Source of the DNA: Rhodococcus sp. 105337
Lineage (GTDB): Bacteria > Actinomycetota > Actinomycetes > Mycobacteriales > Mycobacteriaceae
Direction of reading: 5' to 3'
Assembly: GCF_012844225.1 (NCBI RefSeq)
Contig: NZ_JABAGQ010000001.1
Location: 620,001-684,000, forward strand
Length of the DNA stretch: 64,000 nucleotides
Shown: positions 35,205-43,083 of the stretch, piece after piece
Layout: each line of letters begins with the position of its first letter
How positions within the stretch are numbered: position 1 is the first letter of the stretch
Notes under the pieces: model-generated
What the model was told of the DNA's origin: nothing
Databases searched by the model: none
The model's input: only the letters and a program-made list of their open reading frames with translations
Translations under genes and position numbers: made by a program

Positions 35205-35315
35205 GTGCCACCCACAACGTTGCCGAGGGAGTCGTCGGGGATGTTCGCCCACACCGAGCGGCCCAGCCTGTCCGCCGCGCGCGACAGCGTTGCCACACGG
35301 GATCGTCATGTATAG
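35205..35315 (+). CDS. Possible 36-residue leader ORF coupled to the SnoaL-like gene
   Basis: A GTG five bases after GGAGG opens a 36-codon frame (VPPTTLPRESSGMFAHTERP onward) whose stop overlaps the ATG of the next gene. The bases around this start (CAGTTC...GGAGGATGAAGTG) closely match those around the Rieske-oxygenase start at 32099. It could be a coupling leader peptide or the scar of a lost gene. No homology is recognised. Confidence 0.3.
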   Translation: MPPTTLPRESSGMFAHTERPSLSAARDSVATRDRHV

Positions 35316-35808
35316 CGACTCCAGAATTCGGGCGATGGAGGATCGACTGGCGATCCTGGAGTTGGAAGGTCTCTACGCACGCTTCTTCGATGATCACGAC
35401 GGGGCGGCGTGGGCGGCGCTCTTCACGTCGGACGGGGTTTATCGGTCTCGCGAGAGGAGATCAGACCTTTCGACCGGCACATCCGTCCGCGGCAGGGAAT
35501 CCCTGCATGCGTTCTGTAACGACGCTCCGTACACCGGTATCCACCTGATGCACCTCCCACAGATCTCCATCGACGGGGATCGAGCCAGGAGCCGAGTTCA
35601 CATGGAATGGTTCGGTTCGTTCGACACCCCGGGATCATCGTCGAAGCGGTTGGTGGGCTATTACGACGTCGAATACACGCGGGTTGGATCGACCCCGGTC
35701 TGGCAGATCTCCGACCGCGTGACCACTACGTTCATGGCCGAATCCCGGATAGTCCACGGCTACGTGTCCGGCAACGGCCTGGACGCGGCCGACACCCGTC
35801 GAATGTAA
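35308..35808 (+). CDS. SnoaL/NTF2-like protein
   Basis: 166 residues. MYSDSRIRAMEDRLAILELEGLYARFFDDHDGAAWAALFTSDGVY is the standard start of SnoaL-like polyketide-cyclase or hydroxysteroid-isomerase-type cone proteins. GRESLHAFC, HLMHLPQISIDGDRARSRVHMEWFG and YYDVEYTRVGSTPVWQISDRVTTT complete the fold. ATG 35335 is an alternative start; 35308 is chosen because the extra residues match relatives. It could be an isomerase or hydratase of the pathway. First full gene of unit (c). Confidence 0.78.
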   Translation: MYSDSRIRAMEDRLAILELEGLYARFFDDHDGAAWAALFTSDGVYRSRERRSDLSTGTSVRGRESLHAFCNDAPYTGIHLMHLPQISIDGDRARSRVHMEWFGSFDTPGSSSKRLVGYYDVEYTRVGSTPVWQISDRVTTTFMAESRIVHGYVSGNGLDAADTRRM

Positions 35809-35943
35809 ATCGGGAATACACTCCTCCGCTCGTTGCGGAGGTCTCGAGCAGCTGCGCGGTCCGCTCACAAGACCCGGCTGCAACGACTCGGAACCGAACT
35901 TCCCCGGTGCACACACCGGAGGACACAACCGAACAGGATCGAT

Positions 35944-37320
35944 ATGAACTCACCTGTGAGCGCGCCCTCACGCACCCTGGTGCGCAGGGCGTCGATGGCC
36001 GGCTTCTTCGGAACTGCCGTCGAAGCCTACGACTTCATGGTTTTCACCTTCCTCATCGCCTATCTGTCTCCTCTGTTCTTCCCCAGCGACAATCCTGCGG
36101 CCGGCATTCTGAGCTCGTTGGTGGTCCTCGGCACCGGATTCCTTGCGCGCCCGATCGGCGGTATCGTTTTCGGCCGGATCGGTGACCGATACGGTCGACG
36201 TTTCGCATTGATCGTCACCATATCCGGCATGGGTGGAGCCACAATCCTGATGGGACTGTTGCCGACGCACGCCACCGTCGGAATCCTGGCCCCGGTGCTG
36301 CTCGTTCTCACGCGGTTGATGCAGGGCTTCTTCGCCGGCGGCGAACAGATCGGTTCGGCCACATTCGTCACCGAGCACGCGTCTGCCAAGAACTACGGCA
36401 TCCTGAGCGCGATGACCCCGGTGGGGTTCGCCTTCGGCGGCACCCTTGCCCCATTGGTCGTCGCCCTCACGACCTCGCTGTCCTCGGAGGAATGGATGGC
36501 CAACTGGGGCTGGCGCCTTCCCCTTCTCATGTCGCTCCCACTGATGCTGTACGTGCTGTTTCTGCGTGCCCGGCTCGAAGAATCACCCGAGTTCAAGGAA
36601 CTCGCCGACAAGCACGAGGTGCAGTCCTCACCGCTACGTTCGGTCGTCAAGCGATACCCTGCGACCTTGCTGCGCGTGATCGCCCTGAGCACATCGGTTC
36701 TCGCGATCGGCTACGTGGTTCCCGCGTACATGCCGCTGTTCCTGCAGCAGGAGGTCGGTATGGCCCCGGGTACCACAGCTTGGGTGGCCACCGCCGGATC
36801 GACGTTTGCCATCGTCGTCGGATTCGCCTCCGGGTTCATGATCGACAGAAGCGGCCGGAGGAACACCATGATCCTGGGGTTGGGCATCATCCTCGTGTCG
36901 ATGTTCCCGATCATGTACCTGATCAAGGCGACCGGCGGCAATCTGTTCGTCACCGCGCTCGGCCACATGCTCCTCGTCGGCCTCGCGGGTGCCTCCGCTG
37001 TCCCTGTTTACGCGACACTCACCTCGGCCTTCCCAGCTGCGGTGCGCTACACCGGCGCTGCGATCGGATTCGGTCTCGGTTCGGCTATCGGCGGCGGGGC
37101 GGGGCCTTACCTCGCGGGCAAACTCACCGCGCTGACAGGGAACTCGTATGCTGCCTCCATCGTCGTCGGCGCCGCGGCCCTCCTGGGAATCGTGGTGATC
37201 GCCACCATGCCGAACAGCAACGGTAACGCCGCGCCCGAAGCAAGTCTCACGACAGGCGACATCGCTTCCGCCGACTCGGATTCGACCGAAGACTCTTCCC
37301 TGTCTCCGAAGATGGCGTGA
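35944..37320 (+). CDS. MFS transporter, metabolite:H+ symporter (MHS) type
   Basis: 458 residues with about twelve hydrophobic segments. FFGTAVEAYDFMVFTFLIAYLSPLFFPS, FLARPIGGIVFGRIGDRYGRRFALI (loop 2-3 motif), LMQGFFAGGEQIGSATFVTEHA and the late GLAGASAVPVYATLTSAFPAAVRYTGAAIGFGLGSAIGGG are typical of the MHS subfamily that imports organic acids and related metabolites. A hydrophilic acidic C-tail (about 40 residues) is cytoplasmic. The start MNSPVSAPSRTLVRRAS follows AGGATCGAT. It probably imports the substrate or an acidic intermediate of the cluster. Confidence 0.9.
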   Translation: MNSPVSAPSRTLVRRASMAGFFGTAVEAYDFMVFTFLIAYLSPLFFPSDNPAAGILSSLVVLGTGFLARPIGGIVFGRIGDRYGRRFALIVTISGMGGATILMGLLPTHATVGILAPVLLVLTRLMQGFFAGGEQIGSATFVTEHASAKNYGILSAMTPVGFAFGGTLAPLVVALTTSLSSEEWMANWGWRLPLLMSLPLMLYVLFLRARLEESPEFKELADKHEVQSSPLRSVVKRYPATLLRVIALSTSVLAIGYVVPAYMPLFLQQEVGMAPGTTAWVATAGSTFAIVVGFASGFMIDRSGRRNTMILGLGIILVSMFPIMYLIKATGGNLFVTALGHMLLVGLAGASAVPVYATLTSAFPAAVRYTGAAIGFGLGSAIGGGAGPYLAGKLTALTGNSYAASIVVGAAALLGIVVIATMPNSNGNAAPEASLTTGDIASADSDSTEDSSLSPKMA

Positions 37321-37357
37321 CATGCATCGTTCGCGCCCACCCTCGATCGGAGGACAC

Positions 37358-38176
37358 ATGGCTCAGGACTGTTCACCGCCGGGCGATCGCGCCGAACTCG
37401 ACCGGATCGTCGATTACCGCGGTCGGTTCGACCTCTCCCGACGCAGATACCTTGTGCTCGGTGGCGGGCAAGGAATGGGGCGGCAGGTCTCCCATGCACT
37501 CGCTCAAATTGGCGCCACAGTGATTGTCGTCGACCTCGACCGGGACCGTGCCGACCACGTATGCGCAGAGATCGGCCCAGCGGCCACGGCCGAGCAGGTC
37601 GATGCCACCGAAGACGCCGACATGGCCGCATTGGCCGAGCGCGCGGGGGAACTCGACGGCGTCGTCGACGTCATCGGTATGGCGAGATACGCGCCCCTGC
37701 TCGACATCACCGATGACGACTGGCGGTGGGAAGAGGGCATCGTCCTGCGCCATGCGGTGCTCGCGCTCAGACATTTCGGTGCTCGGTTGCGCGACCGCGG
37801 CGAAGGTTCCATAACGTTCGTCTCGTCGGTGTCCGGGCTCGGCAGCTCACCGGTGCACGCTGCCTACGGCGTCTACAAGGCTGCGCTCGGCTCCCTGGTC
37901 CGATCCGCGGCAATAGAGCTGGGACCTTCCGGTATTCGCGTCAATGCAGTGGCTCCCGGATTCGTCGTCACACCCAGGATCTCGGCGATCCTCGACTCCG
38001 CGGCGCTCGAGAACACCCGCTCACAGATACCACTTCAGCGGTTGACACTGCCGGCCGACGTCGCGAGTGCCCTGACCTTTCTGGTGAGCGACCTCGCCCG
38101 GACGATCACCGGCCAGGTGATGGTGGTCGACGGCGGAGCGACGAACAAGTACCCGTACGACATGTCGGGCTTCTGA
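37358..38176 (+). CDS. Short-chain dehydrogenase/reductase
   Basis: 272 residues. YLVLGGGQGMGRQVSHALAQIGATVIVVDLDRDRA gives the cofactor motif (GGGQGMG) and an acidic residue favouring NAD(H). VSSVSGLGSSPVHAAYGVYKAALGSLVRSAAIELGPSGIRVNAVAPGFV carries Ser and the YxxxK pair. NNAG is replaced by a VIGMARYAP-like segment. The ATG follows GGAGGA with good spacing; an ATG twelve codons earlier is weaker. Last gene of unit (c). Confidence 0.88.
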   Translation: MAQDCSPPGDRAELDRIVDYRGRFDLSRRRYLVLGGGQGMGRQVSHALAQIGATVIVVDLDRDRADHVCAEIGPAATAEQVDATEDADMAALAERAGELDGVVDVIGMARYAPLLDITDDDWRWEEGIVLRHAVLALRHFGARLRDRGEGSITFVSSVSGLGSSPVHAAYGVYKAALGSLVRSAAIELGPSGIRVNAVAPGFVVTPRISAILDSAALENTRSQIPLQRLTLPADVASALTFLVSDLARTITGQVMVVDGGATNKYPYDMSGF

Positions 38177-38216
38177 GTCGGCCCGTGCCCGTTCGAGACT
38201 GCTGTGCGACTTTCGG

Positions 38217-38257
38217 TTGACGAGAAAGTAGCCAGTGGCTACTGTTCCCTCAGTCGC
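38217..38257 (+). promoter_or_regulatory. Regulated promoter module (d)
   Basis: -35 TTGACG (38217-38222), 17-bp spacer, -10 TACTGT (38240-38245). Palindrome GTAGCCAGTGGCTAC at 38228-38242 has perfect arms. The downstream dyad position (38244-38257) is degenerate, matching GT...TCGC only. It drives the esterase-SDR-BVMO-reductase unit. Confidence 0.8.
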
Positions 38258-38333
38258 AGTGATCGCCGCCACTTCCAGCCGTTGCCAGTCGAGGTCGACC
38301 GGGCGCTCGCCCTATTGCACAAGGAGATGAATC

Positions 38334-39272
38334 ATGTCCTACGCCGTCGATCCCGCGTACCGGCCGATGATGGGATTCCTCCCCGAACTCGACGTCTCCG
38401 ACGCCGAAAAGGCGCGCGCAGTGATCCTTTCGATGAGGATGAAAGATCCGATGGCAGCCGTACCGGCAGGAATCGTGGTAGACCACCGGTCAATGCCGAC
38501 AACCGACGGATCCGAAATCGATCTCGTCGTGTTCCGCCCGGAAGACCCCGTCGGGCAACCACTTCCCTGCATCCTCTACTTCCACGGCGGAGGATTCATC
38601 TTCGGCGACGCTGCCACCGATGTCCGGGTTCCGTCGGCACTGGCCGCCGACCTCGACGCGATGGTGGTCTCCGTCAACTATCGACTCGCGCCGGAGCACC
38701 CCTTCCCGACACCGTTCGACGACGCCTTCGACGCTCTGAGCTGGATTGCAGGTGACAACGGCCTCGGGATCGACCCGACCCGGATCGTCCTCGCCGGGAT
38801 CAGCGCGGGTGCCGGACTCGCGGCGGCGGTCGCGCTCAAGGCCCGCGACGTCGGCGGTCCCGCGGTGATCTTCCAAGCCCTGGACTCCCCCGTCCTCGAC
38901 GACCGCCTGCTCACGACCTCAGCGACCGAGTACATCGATTCCCCGCTGTGGAACCGGGAGAACGGAATCGACAGCTGGCGTCACTATCTCGGGGACCCTG
39001 ACCGGAGTGTGACGTCTGAATACGCCGCCCCCGCACGGGCGCGCGACCTCAGCGGGTTGCCCCCGGCCTACATTGCGGTCGCCTCCTTCGACCCGCTTCG
39101 GGACGAGGGAATCGACTACGCACAGCGGTTGACGCAGGCGGGCGTGCCCACCGAATTGCATCTCTACCCGGGGACCTTCCACGGATCATCGGGAGTGTTC
39201 CCACAGGCTGCGATCTCCCAGCGGATCGACGCCGACTACACCGCCGCCATCCGGCGCGCGTTGACCAGCTGA
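38334..39272 (+). CDS. Alpha/beta hydrolase, hormone-sensitive-lipase type esterase
   Basis: 312 residues. PCILYFHGGGFIFGDAATDVRVPS has the HGGG oxyanion motif (about 84-87). The nucleophile elbow reads LAGISAGAGLAAAV, Ser157, with Ile in place of the usual Asp of GDSAG. SVNYRLAPEHPFP is a family hallmark and LYPGTFHGSSG supplies the catalytic His near 286. An AAGGAG box precedes the ATG. First gene of unit (d), 69 nt upstream of an SDR and ahead of a CHMO-like BVMO, so it probably hydrolyses the BVMO lactone. Confidence 0.88.
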   Translation: MSYAVDPAYRPMMGFLPELDVSDAEKARAVILSMRMKDPMAAVPAGIVVDHRSMPTTDGSEIDLVVFRPEDPVGQPLPCILYFHGGGFIFGDAATDVRVPSALAADLDAMVVSVNYRLAPEHPFPTPFDDAFDALSWIAGDNGLGIDPTRIVLAGISAGAGLAAAVALKARDVGGPAVIFQALDSPVLDDRLLTTSATEYIDSPLWNRENGIDSWRHYLGDPDRSVTSEYAAPARARDLSGLPPAYIAVASFDPLRDEGIDYAQRLTQAGVPTELHLYPGTFHGSSGVFPQAAISQRIDADYTAAIRRALTS

Positions 39273-39300
39273 ACCACGAGCATCCCGGAATCGGAGAGTC

Positions 39301-40026
39301 ATGTCGCATCGCTTCGAAGGAAAGGTCGCGATCGTCACCGGTGGCGCACGCGGACAGGGCGAACAGATCGTTCGGGCGCTGGCGCGCGAAGGCGGCTCGG
39401 TGGTGATCGGCGACGTTCTCGACGACCTGGGACAGACCGTCGCCGACGACGTCGGAGACGCCGTCGTCTACACCCATCTCGACGTGACCGCCCCGGAAGA
39501 CTGGGCAGGTGCCGTCGCCCTGGCGACCTCGACCTTCGGAGGCCTCGACGTCCTCGTCAACAACGCGGCGATCTACCGCAAGCAGTTGCTCAAGGACGAA
39601 ACCGCCGCCGACCTCGACAAAGTCCTCGCCGTCAACCTGCACGGGCCGTTCCTCGGCATCCAGGCCGTCGCCCCCGCGATGCGCGCCCGGGGTGGTGGCT
39701 CGATCGTGAACGTCTCGTCGCTCGCCGGAACGACGTCCTATGCGGGCCACGGCTCGTACAGCATGTCGAAGTGGGCCCTGCGCGGACTGACGAGGACCGC
39801 AGCGATCGAGCTCGAAGCGTCGAAGATTCGGGTGAATGCCGTGCTGCCCGGCAACATTCGGACCGGCATGTCGCCGACCACCGCATCCAGCGATACCCCG
39901 ACCGGCCTCAAGCGTCAGGCCGACCCGCAGGAGACCGCCAACGTCGTGGTCTTCCTCGCCTCGGACGACGCGTCCTTCGTCAACGGCACCGATGTCGTAG
40001 CGGACGGCGGCTCCCTGCTCGGGTAG
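39301..40026 (+). CDS. Short-chain dehydrogenase/reductase, hydroxysteroid-dehydrogenase-like
   Basis: 241 residues. GKVAIVTGGARGQGEQIVRALAREGGSVVIGDVLDD gives TGGxxxxG and an acidic NAD determinant. NNAAIYRKQLLKDET, NVSSLAGTTSYAGHGSYSMSKWALRGLTRTAAIEL (catalytic Ser, YxxxK) and LPGNIRTGM follow. The GARGQG turn and overall length resemble 3alpha/20beta-hydroxysteroid dehydrogenases. It would produce the ketone for the next gene, a BVMO. Confidence 0.9.
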   Translation: MSHRFEGKVAIVTGGARGQGEQIVRALAREGGSVVIGDVLDDLGQTVADDVGDAVVYTHLDVTAPEDWAGAVALATSTFGGLDVLVNNAAIYRKQLLKDETAADLDKVLAVNLHGPFLGIQAVAPAMRARGGGSIVNVSSLAGTTSYAGHGSYSMSKWALRGLTRTAAIELEASKIRVNAVLPGNIRTGMSPTTASSDTPTGLKRQADPQETANVVVFLASDDASFVNGTDVVADGGSLLG

Positions 40027-40112
40027 CGGTCGCCATCCGCGATTCGGTTCCCCTTCTTTCTCATCCGGCCGCAGCGCGTGCCGCTGAGCCAGATTCGATC
40101 CTTGGAGGAAAC

Positions 40113-41786
40113 ATGTCCATCTCGACCCCGGAAGCCGGCCCTACCGCCGAACACTTCGACGTTGTCGTCATCGGCGCGGGATTCAGCGGAATGTACGCGC
40201 TGCATCGTCTCCGCCAGCAGGGCCGTCGAGTCGTCTGTGTGGAAGCGGGCGACGGTGTGGGCGGCACCTGGTACTGGAACCGCTACCCCGGTGCCCGCGT
40301 GGACATCGAGAGCATGCAGTACTCGTACTCCTTCGACGAAGAGCTTCAGCAAGAATGGTCGTGGTCGGAACACTTCTCTCCGCAACCGGACTTGGAGGCA
40401 TACGCCAACCACGTCGCCGACCGCTTCGACCTGCGCGAGGACATACGGTTCGAAACTCGTGTCAACGAGCTGACATTCGACGACACCGTGGACAAATGGA
40501 CCGTCGGCACCGCTTCCGGCGACCGCTTCGTGGCCACATACGTGATCGCGGCAACCGGCAGCCTCGACGTCTCCAACGTCCCCGACCGGCCCGGTCTGGA
40601 TCGCTTCCGCGGCCAGGCCTACCACACATCACGATGGCCCAAGGAGGGCGCCGAACTCGCCGGCAAGCGCGTAGGGCTGATCGGCACCGGGTCGACCGGC
40701 ATCCAGATCACGCCGGAAATCGCCGCGGTCGCCGAGCACCTCACGGCCTTCCAGCGGACCCCGAACTTCAGTCTCCCCGCGCGGAACCGGAGACTGGATC
40801 CGGACTACGAGCGGGAGTGGAAGGCCGACTACCCCGAGCGGCGCAAGCAGATCCTGGGCACACACGGCGCGGTGCTGATGAGCAATGCCGCCGAGCAGCG
40901 CTCGATCTTCGACTACACCGCGGAAGAACGCGAAGAGGTGATGGAGCGAGCGTGGAACGCCCGGAACGGCCTCGAGTTCATCCGCACGTTCACCGACACC
41001 TCCAGCGACCCGAAGGCGAACGAGATACTCGCCGAGTTCGTGCGCAACAAGATCCGGTCCATCGTCCACGACCCGGAGACCGCTGAACTCCTGTGCCCCA
41101 AGACATATCCGATCGGTGGCAAGCGGATCTGCATCGACTCCGGCTACTACGAGACGTTCAACCGGGACAACGTGACCCTGGTCGACATACGGACCCACCC
41201 CATCGAGGAGGTCACCGAGTCGGGCATTCGCACCACCGAGGCAGAGCATGACCTCGACGTGATCATCTTCGCCACCGGCTTCGACGCGATGACCGGTTCG
41301 ATGCTGAGGATGGACCCGACCGGAGTCGACGGTGCACGACTCGCCGACCATTGGGCCGACGGACCGAGGACCGTCTTCGGCCTGATGACCGCCGGATTCC
41401 CCAACCTGTTCATGGTGCACGGCCCCGGTAGCCCGTCGGTTCTGGCACAGATGATCACCACAGGCGAATGGCAGGTCGACTGGATCCTGCGGACCATCGA
41501 CCATCTCGACGAGAACGGAATCTCCCGATTCGGTGTCACCCCCGCCCAGGAAAGCGAATGGGCCGGTGAAGTGGACACCGCCGCCTCTCGCACGATGCAT
41601 GCCCGTACCGACTCCTGGTACACGGGCGCGAACATCCCCGGCAAGCCGCGGGCGCTGCTGATGTACGTGGGCGGTTTCCAGCGGTACTCCGACCTGTGCA
41701 CCCGCGCCGCGGAAGAAGGATACACGGGATTCGAGATGAAGCAACGCGCACTGACCCTGGGTCCGAACCACCAGACCCCACAGTGA
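40113..41786 (+). CDS. Baeyer-Villiger monooxygenase, cyclohexanone-monooxygenase-like
   Basis: 557 residues, the usual CHMO-class length. FAD motif VVVIGAGFSGMYALHRL (GAGFSG near 21-26); GVGGTWYWNRYPGARVDIES; canonical fingerprint FRGQAYHTSRWP at 165-176; NADPH motif LIGTGSTGIQITPEIA near 189-204; IFATGFDAMTGSMLRMD and GPRTVFGLMTAGFPNLFMVHGPGSPSVL in the C-terminal half. The ATG follows GGAGGAA. It converts a cyclic ketone to a lactone with NADPH and O2. Of the three BVMOs in the window, only this one has the complete consensus. Confidence 0.92.
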   Translation: MSISTPEAGPTAEHFDVVVIGAGFSGMYALHRLRQQGRRVVCVEAGDGVGGTWYWNRYPGARVDIESMQYSYSFDEELQQEWSWSEHFSPQPDLEAYANHVADRFDLREDIRFETRVNELTFDDTVDKWTVGTASGDRFVATYVIAATGSLDVSNVPDRPGLDRFRGQAYHTSRWPKEGAELAGKRVGLIGTGSTGIQITPEIAAVAEHLTAFQRTPNFSLPARNRRLDPDYEREWKADYPERRKQILGTHGAVLMSNAAEQRSIFDYTAEEREEVMERAWNARNGLEFIRTFTDTSSDPKANEILAEFVRNKIRSIVHDPETAELLCPKTYPIGGKRICIDSGYYETFNRDNVTLVDIRTHPIEEVTESGIRTTEAEHDLDVIIFATGFDAMTGSMLRMDPTGVDGARLADHWADGPRTVFGLMTAGFPNLFMVHGPGSPSVLAQMITTGEWQVDWILRTIDHLDENGISRFGVTPAQESEWAGEVDTAASRTMHARTDSWYTGANIPGKPRALLMYVGGFQRYSDLCTRAAEEGYTGFEMKQRALTLGPNHQTPQ

Positions 41787-41835
41787 AATTCACGAACGCG
41801 ACGCAGCAGTCAACGGAGAGCGCAGGCGACCGAAA

Positions 41836-42879
41836 GTGAGCACCTTGCAGACCGTCGGTGTCGGGTACGAACTGTCCGTGACCGAGGTCATCGAAGAGAC
41901 CCCCGATGCGAAGTCGATCGTACTGCGCAAGCCGGAGAACTCTCGTGACCTGTTCGCGTACCGGCCCGGTCAATTCCTGACCGTCCGGATACCGAGCGAC
42001 CGCACCGGGCATGTCGCCCGGTCGTATTCGCTGTCGAGCACACCCCACGTCGACGACCAGTTGAAGGTCACCGTCAAACGCACTGCGGACGGGTACGGAT
42101 CGAATTGGTTGTGCGACAACGTGGAACCGGGGAACTCTCTCATCGTCCTGCCACCCTCGGGCCGCTTCACGCCGACGGACTTCACGAACGACTTCCTACT
42201 GTTCGCGGCGGGGAGCGGCATCACGCCGATCATCTCGATCCTGAAGACCGCCCTGCTCGGGTCCGACCGTTCGGTCATGCTGTTCTACGCCAATCGCGAC
42301 CGCAACTCGGTGATATTCCACAGCGAACTCGACGAGTACGCCGCGAAGTTCCCCGACCGGCTGACGATCCGATACTGGTTCGACGACGTGCACGGCCTCC
42401 CTTCCCAGGAAGGGCTCGCGGCACTGGCGTCCGACCACTTGTCTCGAGAAGTATTTGTCTGCGGCCCTGTACCTTTCATGGACAGCGTGGCGGAAAGCAT
42501 GCGGTCGGCCGGCGTACCGCCGGAGCGTCATCATCAGGAAGTGTTCGTCTCGATCTCGGGCGATCCCTTCGAAGCTCCCCGGCCGATCGTCGACGACAAT
42601 CCTGCCTCGGCGGTCGAAACAGTCGTACATCTGGACGGCGAGTCACATCGTTTCGAGTGGGCGAGCAGCAACACGCTCGTCGATGTGTTGCTGGACCGTG
42701 GTGTCGACGTCCCGTTCTCCTGCCGATCGGGTGAGTGCGGTTCCTGTGCGTGCACAGTGATTTCGGGCAAGGTGGTGATGGAAAATTCGGACATCCTCGA
42801 CCCGTCCGATGTCGCCGAAGGCTACGTCCTCGGGTGCCAAGCGCGACCCGTCTCGGGCCCCATCGAGATCGAGTTCTGA
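41836..42879 (+). CDS. Oxygenase reductase, KshB-like (FAD/NAD(P)H plus plant-type [2Fe-2S])
   Basis: 347 residues from GTG. The FAD motif is RSYSLSSTP, the NAD(P)H region FAAGSGITPIISILKTAL and VFVCGPVPFMD, and the C-terminal plant-type ferredoxin domain has CRSGECGSCAC with ligands C296, C301, C304 and C334. This order (FNR then ferredoxin) matches KshB, the reductase of 3-ketosteroid 9alpha-hydroxylase. It probably feeds electrons to the Rieske oxygenase of unit (b), which lacks its own reductase. Last gene of unit (d). Confidence 0.9.
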   Translation: MSTLQTVGVGYELSVTEVIEETPDAKSIVLRKPENSRDLFAYRPGQFLTVRIPSDRTGHVARSYSLSSTPHVDDQLKVTVKRTADGYGSNWLCDNVEPGNSLIVLPPSGRFTPTDFTNDFLLFAAGSGITPIISILKTALLGSDRSVMLFYANRDRNSVIFHSELDEYAAKFPDRLTIRYWFDDVHGLPSQEGLAALASDHLSREVFVCGPVPFMDSVAESMRSAGVPPERHHQEVFVSISGDPFEAPRPIVDDNPASAVETVVHLDGESHRFEWASSNTLVDVLLDRGVDVPFSCRSGECGSCACTVISGKVVMENSDILDPSDVAEGYVLGCQARPVSGPIEIEF

Positions 42880-42897
42880 TCCTCGCTCCCACAGATG

Positions 42898-42938
42898 TTG
42901 ACGCTACTGCAGCCGACGGCTACGGTGATCCTCATCGC
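42898..42938 (+). promoter_or_regulatory. Regulated promoter module (e)
   Basis: -35 TTGACG (42898-42903), 17-bp spacer, -10 TACGGT (42921-42926). Palindrome GCAGCCGACGGCTAC at 42909-42923 has one mismatch. Second dyad position reads GTGA-N6-TCGC (42925-42938). It drives the old-yellow-enzyme unit, leader about 150 nt. This is the weakest of the five copies. Confidence 0.72.
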
Positions 42939-43083
42939 CGCCCGAAGCGAGTGAATACAACCCCTCTCCAACACTTTTCATTGACGCTTCCGCAGCCTGG
43001 ATGAAGTCCGGGGCGGTCGCTCGCGCTCTGCGCGGCGGCCCGTGCACAGAGAGTCGCAGACCTTCCCAGAAAAGAGACAGCGA

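Noticed and set aside
31053-42879. Assignment as the classical cholesterol/steroid-ring degradation locus
   Set aside because: KshA/KshB-like proteins are present but 3-ketosteroid dehydrogenase, HsaA, HsaB, HsaC and HsaD equivalents are not seen, and three BVMOs are not part of that pathway.
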